A stretch of DNA of 61,271 nt from Nesterenkonia sp. F (GTDB lineage: Bacteria > Actinomycetota > Actinomycetes > Actinomycetales > Micrococcaceae). Below are positions 7,812 to 16,852 of the stretch, piece by piece (the first letter of the stretch is position 1; each line of letters begins with the position of its first letter). The DNA lies in NCBI RefSeq assembly GCF_000220985.1, contig NZ_AFRW01000079.1, forward strand, positions 1 through 61,271, written 5' to 3'. The position numbers and the translations under genes were made by a program. The notes under the pieces are model-generated. The model was not told the origin of the DNA. It worked only from the letters and a program-made list of their open reading frames with translations, and did no database searches.

Positions 7812-9182
7812 TCAGAACAGTGACGTGACACTGTCCCAGGCCTTCTCCGCTCCATCAGACACGGCATCGGCAGCGTCTCCGGTGAAGTCTTTGAGCCCCT
7901 CTCCAAGGTCCTTACCTGCGGCGCTCCCCGCGATGCCTCCGATAAGGCCACCAGCGACGGCACCGATCGCCGTCCCCGGGCCGGGGAAGAACGACCCGAT
8001 CGCCGCGCCTGCTGCGGCGCCGGCCTTCGCTCCGGCCCAACCACCGGCCATGGCAGAGAACCCGACGGTCCCGGCACGCGCGCCCTTCTCTTCCCACTCC
8101 ATCCCTGGATGCGCCGCGGAATCTTCATTCCACTGTCCCACAGCACCTGTGGCGAAGCTCAGCACACCGCCGCCACCGGCCGCCCCCTTCGCGATCTTGC
8201 TCGCGACGTTGAACCGCCCGGACATCCCCGGCTTCGCCACGCGGTTCTGCTCCGACAGGGACGCGAAGAACCGTCCCCGCAGAGCCGAGGCCGTATCCTT
8301 GACTCCACGGGGCCGGCGGAATGGGTTCCGAGCATCGTCGGCGGCCAGGCGCCGGTCGGGAGAGGTCACCGAGGAGGCGTCCCACCCGGTCACCGCGGCC
8401 ACCGCCCGACGGCTCCGGTCGCCCATCGCCGCCACGTCACGCAGCTTCGCAGGAGCCCACGCCTGCCGTGGCCGCATGGTCGACGCGCTCTTCGCCACCG
8501 CATCGGCCGTCGTGCCGACTGCGGACACGCCCTTCTGCACACCGAACGACACTGCATCGGCCGCCGACGCGCCGAACGCGCTACCCGTCGTCTGCGCGAG
8601 ACGGCCCACCCGCTCCTGCAGAGTCGGCCCCGACGTCACGACGTCGTCGGCCTCGGCAGCCTCCGGCACCTGATGCCGACTCCCCCGAGCCGCCGAGACC
8701 GACGTCGTGATCGCCCCCAGCGCCGCGGCACACCGATTCTGCGCAGCATCCTTCTCTTCCGCGAGGAGCCGGCACTGCTGCTGCAGCTCGGTGATCTGCA
8801 GGTGGTGCGCCTCCCCGTCGTCCACGGCCGCGCCATCAGCACCCATCGTCCGGACGTCCTCGATGTCGGCCAGCAGCGCACGCCGGCGCCGGTGCAGGTC
8901 GCGCAGCTCAGCGGCATAGATCCGGACGGCGGACTCCGCCTCGTCCCCGGCTCGGGCCAGCTCTCCCGCCTTCTCGGCGGCCGGATCCAGTGCTGTCAGC
9001 AGCTCCCCGGTCTCCGGAGCCCGGTACGAGCTCTCCAACCTGCCCCAGGCGCTGACCGCCTCGCCCACCGTGCGTTCGACGTCGACGGTCGCAGTCGCCA
9101 GCGCCGTCGCCGATGTCTCGACGGTGTCGGGATCGTCCAGCTCCACCACGGTGAACAGTTCCTGGGACGTCGCCACGCTCAT
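7812..9182 (-). CDS. T7SS-secreted-like protein with C-terminal glycine zipper
   Basis: The 456-residue protein has an N-terminal helical part resembling WXG100-like/putative T7SS effector domains (AWGRLESSY around 45–53, PETGELL at 56–62, IYAAELRDL around 88–96). A predicted coiled coil runs about 95–150. A Lys/Arg-rich middle follows, then a Gly/Ala zipper at about 385–440 with repeated GAxxG patterns (AGAAAGAAIGSFF; IGAVAGGLIGGIAG). Glycine zippers often insert in membranes, so a pore-forming or membrane-associated effector is possible. The start ATG 9182 is chosen because GAGGAGGGG lies just upstream. It heads an operon with two small genes. No enzymatic toxin motif is seen. Confidence 0.65.
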   Translation of the reverse strand: MSVATSQELFTVVELDDPDTVETSATALATATVDVERTVGEAVSAWGRLESSYRAPETGELLTALDPAAEKAGELARAGDEAESAVRIYAAELRDLHRRRRALLADIEDVRTMGADGAAVDDGEAHHLQITELQQQCRLLAEEKDAAQNRCAAALGAITTSVSAARGSRHQVPEAAEADDVVTSGPTLQERVGRLAQTTGSAFGASAADAVSFGVQKGVSAVGTTADAVAKSASTMRPRQAWAPAKLRDVAAMGDRSRRAVAAVTGWDASSVTSPDRRLAADDARNPFRRPRGVKDTASALRGRFFASLSEQNRVAKPGMSGRFNVASKIAKGAAGGGGVLSFATGAVGQWNEDSAAHPGMEWEEKGARAGTVGFSAMAGGWAGAKAGAAAGAAIGSFFPGPGTAIGAVAGGLIGGIAGSAAGKDLGEGLKDFTGDAADAVSDGAEKAWDSVTSLF

Positions 9183-9319
9183 CGCCGCTCCCCTCCTCGG
9201 CCGCCTGCTCGACAATCTCCCGGGCGGTCGCTCGCCACATGTCCTGCCGGAAGCCTACGCAGATCCGCCCGGTCTCTGCAGACGTTCTCCACAAGCACCG
9301 CGAGCGGCACCGCGACCGA

Positions 9320-9325
9320 TACCCT
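9320..9325 (+). promoter_or_regulatory. -10 box of leaderless dapB (TACCCT, N6, ATG)
   Basis: TACCCT is followed by exactly six bases and then the dapB ATG, and no ribosome binding site is present. This is the classical leaderless arrangement in actinobacteria. Confidence 0.6.
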
Positions 9326-9331
9326 GGATCC

Positions 9332-10093
9332 ATGAGTGATGCCGAAATTCGAGTCGCCGTGCTGGGCGCCCGCGGGCGCATGGGATCCGAGGCCGTGCAG
9401 GCCGTGACCGACGCCGAGGACATGCAGCTGGTGGCCGAGCTCGGCCGCGGCGATGCACGACAGACCGTCGTCGACGCCGGGGCGACCCACATCGTCGACC
9501 TCAGCGTCCCCGACGCCACCGAGGACAACGTCCGCTTCGCCGTCGAGCACGGGATCCACGCCGTCGTCGGCGCTACCGGCTGGGATGACGAGAAGCTCGC
9601 CCGGCTGCAGGCGCTGCTGGCCGAGCACCCGGAGGCCGGGGTGCTCATCGCTCCGAACTTCGCCCTCGGATCCGTGCTGGCCACCGCCTTCGCCGCCAAG
9701 GCGGCCCAGTACTTCGAGTCCGCCGAAGTCGTCGAGCTGCACCACCCGAACAAGGTGGACGCTCCCTCGGGCACCGCCGCGCGCACCGCCCAGCTGATGG
9801 GCCGCGCCCGGCGCGAGGCCGGCGTCGCCCCCAGCCCGGACGCCACGCAGAAGGACCCCGACGGCGCCCGCGGCGCCGTCGTCGAGGACATCCACGTCCA
9901 CGCCGTGCGACTGCGCGGACTGGTCGCCCACCAGGAGGTGCTGCTGGGCTCGGCCGGCGAGCAGCTGACCATCCGCCACGACTCCTTCGACCGCACCTCC
10001 TTCATGCCCGGCGTGCTGCTGGGTCTGCGCACCGCCGCCTCCCGGCCGGGGCTGACCCACGGGCTGGACGGCTACCTGGACCTGGGGCTCTGA
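9332..10093 (+). CDS. dapB: 4-hydroxy-tetrahydrodipicolinate reductase
   Basis: The 253-residue protein reduces the DapA product with NAD(P)H in the lysine/diaminopimelate pathway. The nucleotide-binding loop GARGRMG is at residues 12–18. The C-terminal substrate domain has VELHHPNKVDAPSGTA, where the His-His pair and Lys are catalytic, and the late motif HQEVLLGS. Length is normal. The ATG at 9332 follows a TACCCT–N6 leaderless promoter. Five nt after its stop begins a small membrane-protein gene, so they are likely cotranscribed. Confidence 0.95.
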   Translation: MSDAEIRVAVLGARGRMGSEAVQAVTDAEDMQLVAELGRGDARQTVVDAGATHIVDLSVPDATEDNVRFAVEHGIHAVVGATGWDDEKLARLQALLAEHPEAGVLIAPNFALGSVLATAFAAKAAQYFESAEVVELHHPNKVDAPSGTAARTAQLMGRARREAGVAPSPDATQKDPDGARGAVVEDIHVHAVRLRGLVAHQEVLLGSAGEQLTIRHDSFDRTSFMPGVLLGLRTAASRPGLTHGLDGYLDLGL

Positions 10094-10097
10094 GCCG

Positions 10098-10559
10098 GTG
10101 CGCGGCAAACTCTTCGCCGGCGCCGTCGTCGCGCTGCTGCTGATCTTCCTCTCCGGCGCGGCGATCAGCGGGATCCGCTTCCTCACCGTCGACGACCTCG
10201 TCGCCCGACTGATCGGCGTCGGCACTCTGCTGCTGGTCGCCGTCGGCGTCTGGGTGCTGGTCCGCGAGCTGTGGTTCGGTTACCGCTCCGAGCAGCTGGG
10301 CCGCGAGCTCGACGCCGAAGGCGGGCTGCCCGAAGACACCGTCGACCGGTCCCCCGGCGGCCGCCCGGACCGCGAGCAGGCCGATGCCCAGTTCGCCCGG
10401 ATCGCCGCCGAGACCGAGGAGAACCCCGACGACTGGCGCAGCTGGTTCCGGCTGTCGATCGGCTACGACGTCGCCTCCGACCGCAGTCGTGCACGCAAGA
10501 CCATGCGCCGAGCGATAAGGATGCACAGCGCCGAGCGCCGCGCCGCGCGACGCGGCTGA
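10098..10559 (+). CDS. Conserved small membrane protein downstream of dapB
   Basis: The 153-residue protein has two N-terminal hydrophobic segments (FAGAVVALLLIFLSGAAI; LIGVGTLLLVAVGVWVLV) and a cytoplasmic Glu/Asp-rich then Arg-rich tail. The tail includes a helical stretch with NPDDWRSWFRLSIGYD reminiscent of a single TPR-like hairpin. It starts with GTG 5 nt after dapB, implying cotranscription. I do not know a function. Genes of this kind, linked to dapB, are in my recollection common in Micrococcaceae. Confidence 0.65.
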   Translation: MRGKLFAGAVVALLLIFLSGAAISGIRFLTVDDLVARLIGVGTLLLVAVGVWVLVRELWFGYRSEQLGRELDAEGGLPEDTVDRSPGGRPDREQADAQFARIAAETEENPDDWRSWFRLSIGYDVASDRSRARKTMRRAIRMHSAERRAARRG

Positions 10560-10597
10560 GACCCGGCGGCTGGGAGGCGGTCCGGCGAGAGACCTGC

Positions 10598-12406
10598 TCA
10601 ACGTCCGGCGGCGTAGCCCTGCGCCCCGCGCGGATTCGCCGCCGCGCCGAGCCGCCCGGTCGCCGGATCCCGCGTCACGCAGGACAGCCGGCCCAGCGCC
10701 CAGTCGCCGGCGCGGGTGATCCGGTGGCCGCGGGCGGTCAGTCCGGCGATGACCTCCTCGCCGAGTCGGTCCTCCACCACGGCCCCGCCGGGCTCCCAGG
10801 TGCGCGGGAAGAACGATCCGGGCATCGAGGTGGTGTGCAGCGTCGGCGCATCGATGGCCTGCTGCGGGGTGTGCCCGCCGACCAGCACGCGCAGCAGCAT
10901 CGGCAGCTGCCACTGCTCCTGCTGATCACCTCCGGGAGTGCCCAGAGCCATGACCGGCTCGCCGTCCCGCAGCACCAGCGTCGGCGTCAGAGTGGTCCGC
11001 GGCCGACGTCCTGGGCGCAGCGCCGACGGCGAGGCCTCGTCCAGCCAGGTCATCTGCAGCCGGGTGCCCAAGCAGAAGCCCAGCCCCGGGATCGTCGGCG
11101 ACGACTGCAGCCAGCCGCCCGAGGGCGTCGCGGAGATCATGGTGCCCCAGCGGTCGACGACGTCGAGGTGGCAGGTGTCCCCGCGGGGCTCGCCATCCCC
11201 GCGCACAGTCGGCTCGCCGGTCCCCGCGGCCGCGGCGTCGCCGTCAGAACCGGGCTCGTCCAGCGGCGGCGTCGCCGGCTCGACGCCGTCGACGACGCCG
11301 GGGCGGAAGGCGTGCGAGGCGGCCTCGGCGAGCTGCGCGCGGCGTGCGGCGGCGTACTCCTCCGAGAGCAGCACCTCCATCCGCCGGGCGGCCTCGGCCG
11401 GCTCGAGATCGCCGTAATAGGCGTCGCGGTCGGCCATCGCCAGCTTCAGCGCCTCCAGGATGAGATGCGCGCCGCGCTCGGTGCCGGGGTCGAGCTCGGC
11501 GTCGTCGAAGCCGGCGAGGATCATCAGCGCCTGCAGCAGCACCGGCCCCTGGCCCCAGGGGCCGATCTTGGCGATCGTGTGCCCGCGGAAGGTGATGGTC
11601 ACCGGGTCCTCGACGCCGGCGGCCGGGGAGGCGAAGTCCTCCGCCCTGATCACTCCGGCATGGTCCCGCCCATCGGAGTGCCGATGCGGCACGGCCAGGA
11701 ACTCGGTCGCGAGCCGCGCGACGTCGCCGGTGCGCCACTCATGCCGGGCCGCCTCGATGGCCGCCTCCCGGCTCGCGGCCCCCTCGCCGGCGGCGACCAG
11801 CGACCGCAGCACCCCGGCGTAGTCCGGGTTGGTCATCAGCGAGCCGGTCGCAGGGACCTGGCCGTCGGGCATCCACTGCGCGGCCGAGCTCGGCCAGTGC
11901 TCGCGGAAGAGCTCGGCGACGCCGCCGATGGTCGCCGCGATCGACGGCAGCACCGGCACGCCGGATTCGGCGTGGTGGATCGCGGCCTCCAGGACGTAGG
12001 CCAGCGGCCAGGTGCCGTGCTCGGCCAGCAGCAGCAACCAGGCGTCGACGGCGGCCGGCACCGCGGCGGCCAGTCCTCCGGCGCCGGGGACGCGCTGAAG
12101 TCCGAGTCGGCGGTACGCCTCGACCGAGGCTCCCTGCGGCGCTGCCCCCTGCCCCATGAGCACCTGCGGCTCCCCCGGCGCGTCAGCCGTGGCGAAGATA
12201 GCAGTCATGTCGCCGCCGGGACCGTTGAGGTGGGGCTCGGCCACGTGCAGGACGAAGGCCCCGGCGACGGCGGCGTCGACGGCGTTGCCGCCGCGCTCGA
12301 GCACCGACTGGGCGGCGCCGGTGGCCAGCCAGTGGGTCGAGGCGCTCATGCCGACGTCGCCGGTGAGCGTCGGCCGGGTAGTGACGTCCTCAGCGTGGGT
12401 GAACAC
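10598..12406 (-). CDS. ggt: Gamma-glutamyltransferase family protein
   Basis: The 602-residue Ntn-hydrolase transfers or hydrolyses gamma-glutamyl groups, and family members self-cleave into two subunits. The N-terminal signature is seen around STHWLATGAAQSVLERGGNA, and HLNGPGGDM fits the family. The self-cleavage/nucleophile threonine is T411 in GDTCHLDVVD. The small-subunit motif TPTLVLRDGEPVMALGTPGGDQQ follows. There is no signal peptide, so it is probably cytoplasmic, as in many actinobacterial GGT-like acylases; the true substrate may not be glutathione. Start GTG 12406 leaves the conserved TTRPTLTG beginning intact. It lies 40 nt downstream of moaE on the same strand and may be read from the Moco operon. 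Confidence 0.88.
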   Translation of the reverse strand: MFTHAEDVTTRPTLTGDVGMSASTHWLATGAAQSVLERGGNAVDAAVAGAFVLHVAEPHLNGPGGDMTAIFATADAPGEPQVLMGQGAAPQGASVEAYRRLGLQRVPGAGGLAAAVPAAVDAWLLLLAEHGTWPLAYVLEAAIHHAESGVPVLPSIAATIGGVAELFREHWPSSAAQWMPDGQVPATGSLMTNPDYAGVLRSLVAAGEGAASREAAIEAARHEWRTGDVARLATEFLAVPHRHSDGRDHAGVIRAEDFASPAAGVEDPVTITFRGHTIAKIGPWGQGPVLLQALMILAGFDDAELDPGTERGAHLILEALKLAMADRDAYYGDLEPAEAARRMEVLLSEEYAAARRAQLAEAASHAFRPGVVDGVEPATPPLDEPGSDGDAAAAGTGEPTVRGDGEPRGDTCHLDVVDRWGTMISATPSGGWLQSSPTIPGLGFCLGTRLQMTWLDEASPSALRPGRRPRTTLTPTLVLRDGEPVMALGTPGGDQQEQWQLPMLLRVLVGGHTPQQAIDAPTLHTTSMPGSFFPRTWEPGGAVVEDRLGEEVIAGLTARGHRITRAGDWALGRLSCVTRDPATGRLGAAANPRGAQGYAAGR

Positions 12407-12446
12407 GGGGCTCAGGGGATGCTCCTCTCCTCGGGGACGACGACGC

Positions 12447-12965
12447 TCAGCCGATGCCGACCCATTCGCGGGTGCCGTCGGCGAAGAACTGCTCCTTCCA
12501 GATCGGCACCTCGGCCTTGATGCGCTCGACGAGCGCGGCGCAGGCGGCGAAGGCCTCCTGCCGGTGCGCCGCCGCGGCGGCGGCGACCAGCGCGTGATCG
12601 CCGATCACCAGCGGGCCGGTCCGGTGGGCGGCCCAGAGCCGCACTCCCGGATGGTCCTCGGCCACGGCGCGGGCCGTCTCGGCCAGCATCCGCTCGGCGT
12701 CGGGATGGGCGGTGTAGCTCAGTCGCTCGACCGCCGTGCCGCCGTCGTGATCGCGGACGATCCCGGCGAAGTCGACCACCGCCCCCGCGGTGCTCGCCCA
12801 GACCTCGGCGTGGGCGGCGGCCACATCCAGCGGCTCGGCGGAGAGCCGGGCGTGGACCACCCGTTCGCCGGCGGGCGCCTCGGCCGCGTCCTGCGGTCTC
12901 CCGTCGCGGGTCAGCGGCGCCGACGCCTCGGCCCGGCCAGCATCCTGGACGCTCGACTCAGGCAT
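12447..12965 (-). CDS. moaE: Molybdopterin synthase catalytic subunit
   Basis: The 172-residue protein inserts sulfur from MoaD thiocarboxylate into precursor Z to make molybdopterin. MoaE hallmarks are GAVVDFAGIVRDHDGG, LSYTAHPDAE, HRTGPLVIGD, AHRQEAFAAC and the late VPIWKEQFF, whose lysine contacts substrate. An extra N-terminal extension of about 36 residues, rich in Ala and Glu, precedes the fold. The start overlaps the end of mog by 8 nt, as part of the moeA-moaC-mog-moaE operon. Confidence 0.93.
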   Translation of the reverse strand: MPESSVQDAGRAEASAPLTRDGRPQDAAEAPAGERVVHARLSAEPLDVAAAHAEVWASTAGAVVDFAGIVRDHDGGTAVERLSYTAHPDAERMLAETARAVAEDHPGVRLWAAHRTGPLVIGDHALVAAAAAAHRQEAFAACAALVERIKAEVPIWKEQFFADGTREWVGIG

Positions 12966-13551
12966 CGTCGACGCTCCCCCATTCGTGCGAGGGCCGCAGG
13001 TCGGCGACCTGATCGCAGAGATGCGGCAGGATCTCCTCGAGCACCTCCATGCCCTCGCGCACGGCCTTCGGCGACCCGGGCAGGTTGATGATCACCGTGC
13101 CGCCCTCGGCGACGCCGGCCACTCCGCGGGAGAGCACCGCCAGCGGGCTCCGCTCCCGGCCGTGGGCGCGCAGCGCCTCCATGACGCCGGGGATCTCCTT
13201 GTCCAGCAGCGGCAGCGTGTACTCCGGGGTGAGATCGTCGGGCGTCATGCCCGTGCCGCCGGAGGTGATGATCACATTCGGCGAGATCTGGACGACCAGC
13301 TCGGAGAGCGCGGCCAGCACGCCCTCGCCGTCGGGGATGATCACCGGCGGACGGCAGGCGAAGCCGATGCGCTCGGCGGCCTCGGCGATCACCGGCGCGC
13401 TCTGGTCGGCGCGCCGGCCGTGGGCCGCGCGCGTGGAGACGATCACCGGGGCGATCACCCGGTCTCGCCACGGATGGTCGCCGCCCGTCCCGCCGTGATG
13501 GTGCGCGTGGTCGTCGGCGCCGTGCTCGGCATGATCATGAGTCTCAGGCAT
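12958..13551 (-). CDS. mog: MogA/MoaB-type molybdopterin adenylyltransferase with His-rich N-terminus
   Basis: The 197-residue protein adenylates molybdopterin before molybdate insertion. The fold is recognised by VIVSTRAAHG, IITSGGTGMTPDD (the MPT-binding SGGTG loop) and TVIINLPGSPKAV. The first 25 residues are unusually rich in His and Asp (HDHAEHGADDHAHHHGG), a possible metal-binding tail not typical of the family. It overlaps moaC by 8 nt at its start and moaE by 8 nt at its end, implying coupled translation. Confidence 0.92.
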   Translation of the reverse strand: MPETHDHAEHGADDHAHHHGGTGGDHPWRDRVIAPVIVSTRAAHGRRADQSAPVIAEAAERIGFACRPPVIIPDGEGVLAALSELVVQISPNVIITSGGTGMTPDDLTPEYTLPLLDKEIPGVMEALRAHGRERSPLAVLSRGVAGVAEGGTVIINLPGSPKAVREGMEVLEEILPHLCDQVADLRPSHEWGSVDDA

Positions 13552-14074
13552 GTCTGCTCCATTCTCCGCTCCGGCCGCCGCTCTTGTGAACGACCCGCTG
13601 GTCGGTGATCTCGGCCGCGCGGTCGACGCCCTTGATCATGTCGTAGAGGGTCAGCGCGGCCACCGAGACCGCCGTGAGCGCCTCCATCTCCACTCCGGTG
13701 CGCGAGGTGGTCTTCACCTGTGCGGTCAGTCGCACCGCGCCGGGCTGAGGATCGTCGAGGGCGAGGTCGACGGTCACCGAGCTGATGTCCAGGGGATGGC
13801 ACAGCGGCACGAGCTCGGAGGTCCGCTTGGCGCCCATGATGCCGGCGATCCGAGCGGTGGCCAGGGCGTCGCCCTTGGGCAGTGCGTCATCGGTCAGCAT
13901 CGCGGTGACCTCGGCGGTGGTGCGCAGCACCGCCTCGGCCTCGGCGATCCGGGAAGTGACATCTTTCTGCGAGACGTCGACCATATGGGCGCTGCCGTCG
14001 GCCCGGACATGGGTCAGCCCGGCGTCGCCGGCGGGCTCCGACGCGGCCGCGGCCTCGTGATCTGCAGGGGTCAT
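13544..14074 (-). CDS. moaC: Cyclic pyranopterin monophosphate synthase
   Basis: The 176-residue protein converts the MoaA product into cyclic pyranopterin monophosphate. Conserved motifs are HMVDVSQK, GDALATARIAGIMGAK, LVPLCHPLDIS and the catalytic region TGVEMEALTAVSVAALTLYDM with the following K-G-V-D. Length is normal with a 25-residue extension at the N-terminus. The ATG at 14074 overlaps the moeA stop by 4 nt. Confidence 0.95.
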   Translation of the reverse strand: MTPADHEAAAASEPAGDAGLTHVRADGSAHMVDVSQKDVTSRIAEAEAVLRTTAEVTAMLTDDALPKGDALATARIAGIMGAKRTSELVPLCHPLDISSVTVDLALDDPQPGAVRLTAQVKTTSRTGVEMEALTAVSVAALTLYDMIKGVDRAAEITDQRVVHKSGGRSGEWSRHA

Positions 14075-15483
14075 AGGTGCTCGGTCCTTCCGGCAGGGGG
14101 ATCGGGTGCGGCGGTCCCCGGCAGCAGCACCGCCTCGCGGACGGTGTCGGCGGGGACCTCGACGTCGTCCTCGGTCAGCTGCAGCAGAGCCTCGGCGCGG
14201 GCCAGGTGCCCGAGCAGATGCGATCCCGGCCCGCCGACCAGCTCGACGTCGACGACGCCGGCCCCGTCCGGCGCGCCGGCCAGGCGCACGCGACGGTGCT
14301 GGCGCAGGCCCGACGGCGAGCTGCAGCTCTGACGCAGCCGCGCGCGGATCCGGCGCGGAGCCGGGCAGGCCGGGTCGACGGCGGCCAGCGGCTCGCGGAG
14401 GAGGGTCTCCAGGCTCACTGCCGTGCTCACCGGGTTGCCGGGCAGGCAGACGACGGCGACGACGCCGGCCTCTCCCCCGGCGGGGCTGTGCTCCCCGGCG
14501 ACGCTCCGAGTGCCGGGCCCGCCGGAGAGCACGCCCACGCCCTGCGGGCCGCCCGGCTGCTGGGCCACCGGGCCGAAGCGCACGCCGCGGGCGGAGAGCA
14601 CCTCGCGCACGACCTCGAAGGCGCCCGCGCTGATCCCGCCGGAGGTGACCACCAGCTGCGGGGACGTCGCGGCCAGCTGCGCGTCCAGGGCCGCGGCGAA
14701 GCGCGCGACGTCGTCGGTCGAGGCCGCCGCCGTGGTCACGCCGCAGCCGGCCTCGCGCAGCCAGGCGGCGATCAGCGGAGCGTTGGCATCGTGGATCTGC
14801 CCAGGAGCGAGCTCCTCGTCGGGGGCGCGCAGCTCATCGCCGGCGGTGAGCACCAGCGCGCGCAGCCGGGCGAAGACCTGGACCCGCGGGGCCCCGCAGG
14901 CGGCGGCCAGTCCGAGTCGCGCCGGGGTGAGCACCTGCCCGAGAGTCAGCACCGTCTCTCCGGCGGCGACGTCGTCGCCGGCCCGCCGGATGAAACGGCC
15001 GACGGCGACGTCCTGCGGCGTCAGCCCGGTGAAGACGACGTCCTCCCCCGCCGCGGCGCGCAGCTGCTCGGCGCCGGCGAAGGCTCCGGCGGCGGTCTTC
15101 TCCACCGGGAGGATGAGGTCCGCGCCCTCCGGGACGACGGCGCCGGTCATGATCGCCCGGCAGGTGCCCGGAGGCAGGGGCCCCGGGGAGGACCCGGCCG
15201 GGACCACGCCGTCGCAGGGCAGCCGCGCGACGTCGTCGCCGTCGTGCTCGGCCAGGGCGGCGGCCACGTCCGCGGCGCGCACCGCGTAGCCGTCCATCTG
15301 GGAGTCGTCGTGGCCGGGCAGCGGCCCCGGGGCGGTGACCTCGGCGGCGACCACCCGGCCGACCGCCTCGGCCTCGCCGACGGCGACGGCCTCTACCGCC
15401 CGCGCCGTCGTCGCGGTCTGCAGCGCCTCGCCGATCAGTGATCGGTGCTCCTCGACGGAGCGTCGGGCGGTGGTCTGGGTCAT
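14071..15483 (-). CDS. moeA: Molybdopterin molybdenumtransferase
   Basis: The 470-residue protein inserts molybdate into adenylated molybdopterin. Motifs are PGHDDSQMDGYAVRA (domain I–III), GAVVPEGADLILPVE, and the MPT-binding domain with VVTSGGISAGAFEVV and VVCLPGNPVSTAVS. Start is ATG 15483; upstream in-frame codons would add an atypical basic extension. It is the first gene of the minus-strand Moco operon and is divergent from moaA, with about 170 bp between them. Confidence 0.93.
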   Translation of the reverse strand: MTQTTARRSVEEHRSLIGEALQTATTARAVEAVAVGEAEAVGRVVAAEVTAPGPLPGHDDSQMDGYAVRAADVAAALAEHDGDDVARLPCDGVVPAGSSPGPLPPGTCRAIMTGAVVPEGADLILPVEKTAAGAFAGAEQLRAAAGEDVVFTGLTPQDVAVGRFIRRAGDDVAAGETVLTLGQVLTPARLGLAAACGAPRVQVFARLRALVLTAGDELRAPDEELAPGQIHDANAPLIAAWLREAGCGVTTAAASTDDVARFAAALDAQLAATSPQLVVTSGGISAGAFEVVREVLSARGVRFGPVAQQPGGPQGVGVLSGGPGTRSVAGEHSPAGGEAGVVAVVCLPGNPVSTAVSLETLLREPLAAVDPACPAPRRIRARLRQSCSSPSGLRQHRRVRLAGAPDGAGVVDVELVGGPGSHLLGHLARAEALLQLTEDDVEVPADTVREAVLLPGTAAPDPPAGRTEHL

Positions 15484-15643
15484 GCCCGCCAGTCTACTGA
15501 CGGCCGGATCACCGCCGCATGCCGGGCGCCGGTGCGTCCGAGGCGGCGGGCGCATCGAGGATCAGCGGAGCCTCCCGGCTGGCCGGACATGTCCGCGGGC
15601 CGAGACCGGCCGCCCATGTGATGTGGACGAAACGCCGGACTAC

Positions 15644-15649
15644 TACCCT
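15644..15649 (+). promoter_or_regulatory. -10 box of leaderless moaA (TACCCT, N6, ATG)
   Basis: TACCCT followed by GGAGAC and ATG. It has the same hexamer and spacing as upstream of dapB. GGAG in the spacer is too close to the ATG to act as a normal ribosome binding site. Confidence 0.55.
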
Positions 15650-15655
15650 GGAGAC

Positions 15656-16774
15656 ATGCAGGAAGCCGACCCCGCGCCGAGCACCTCGGCGCCGCGCGGA
15701 GGCTCGGCCCCGGTGTCGCTGGGCATGCCGAGCCTCTCCCGACCTGACGCCTCGGCGGGACTGATGGACACCTTCGGTCGCCGCGCCACCGATCTGCGCA
15801 TCTCGCTGATCGACAAGTGCAATCTGCGCTGCACCTACTGCATGCCCGCCGAAGGTCTGCCGTGGCTGAAGAAGGAGTCGCTGCTCGGCGTCGAGGAGAT
15901 CCGTCGACTGGTGCGCATCGGCGTAGAGACCCTGGGCATCCGCGAGCTGCGGCTGACCGGCGGCGAGCCGCTGGTCCGGGTCGACCTGGTCGACATCATC
16001 GCCGGCATCCGCGCCGACCACCCGCAACTGCCGATCTCGATGACGACCAACGCGATCGGCCTGGAGAAGAAGGCCGCGGCGCTGGCCGATGCCGGTCTGG
16101 ACCGGATCAACGTCTCGCTCGACTCGCTGCATCGTGAGACTTTCGCGCAGCTGACCCGCCGGGACTCGCTGGACAAGGTGCTCACCGGTGTCTCTGCCGC
16201 CGCGGAGGCCGGGCTGACGCCGCTGAAGATCAATGCGGTGCTGATGCGCGGGATCAACGATCAGGAGGCCCCGCAGCTGCTCGACTGGGCGCTGCGGCAG
16301 GGCTTCGAGCTGCGCTTCATCGAGCAGATGCCGCTGGACGGCGACCAGAACTGGCGGCGCGACGGCACCGTCTCCGCCGCCGAGACCCGTGAGCTGCTCT
16401 CCGAGCACGTCACGCTGCGGGCCGCCGACGAGGACCGCGACGGCGCCCCGGCCGAACGCTTCGACGTCCTCGACGCCGAAGGAAGCCTCCGCGGCCGGGT
16501 CGGCGTCATCGCCTCGGTGACCGAGCCGTTCTGCGCGGACTGCCGGCGCACCCGGATCACCGCCGAGGGGCGGGTGATGAGCTGCCTGTTCTCCGCCGAG
16601 GAGGTGGATCTGGCCGATCTGCTCCGCGACCCGGAGGCCGACGACGACGCGGTCGCCCAGCGCTGGGCGGAGGCGATGTGGGCCAAACCGGCCGCCCACG
16701 GCACCGACAGGCCGGGCTTCGAGCTCGACAGCTTCCACCGACCCGGCCGGTCGATGTCGGCCATCGGCGGCTGA
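15656..16774 (+). CDS. moaA: GTP 3',8-cyclase (radical SAM)
   Basis: The 372-residue protein catalyses the first step of Moco synthesis from GTP. The SAM [4Fe-4S] motif C-x3-C-x2-C is C55, C59 and C62 in KCNLRCTYC. RLTGGEPLVR and SMTTNAIGL follow. The second cluster site is formed by CADCRRTRIT and the downstream MSCLF cysteine. The C-terminus ends in the conserved Gly-Gly tail (SAIGG). An N-terminal Ala/Ser/Pro-rich extension of about 40 residues precedes the core. moaD follows on the same strand. Confidence 0.95.
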   Translation: MQEADPAPSTSAPRGGSAPVSLGMPSLSRPDASAGLMDTFGRRATDLRISLIDKCNLRCTYCMPAEGLPWLKKESLLGVEEIRRLVRIGVETLGIRELRLTGGEPLVRVDLVDIIAGIRADHPQLPISMTTNAIGLEKKAAALADAGLDRINVSLDSLHRETFAQLTRRDSLDKVLTGVSAAAEAGLTPLKINAVLMRGINDQEAPQLLDWALRQGFELRFIEQMPLDGDQNWRRDGTVSAAETRELLSEHVTLRAADEDRDGAPAERFDVLDAEGSLRGRVGVIASVTEPFCADCRRTRITAEGRVMSCLFSAEEVDLADLLRDPEADDDAVAQRWAEAMWAKPAAHGTDRPGFELDSFHRPGRSMSAIGG

Positions 16775-16852
16775 GCCGGCCCGGATGAGAGTCGAGACGA
16801 CTGCCAGGACAACGGCCAGGACGACGGCAGGGAGGACAGGAGGACAGGTCCG

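Noticed and set aside
10271..12520. A 749-codon plus-strand open frame opposite gamma-glutamyltransferase
   Set aside because: No motifs, Arg/Gly-rich composition and full overlap with the convincing ggt gene.
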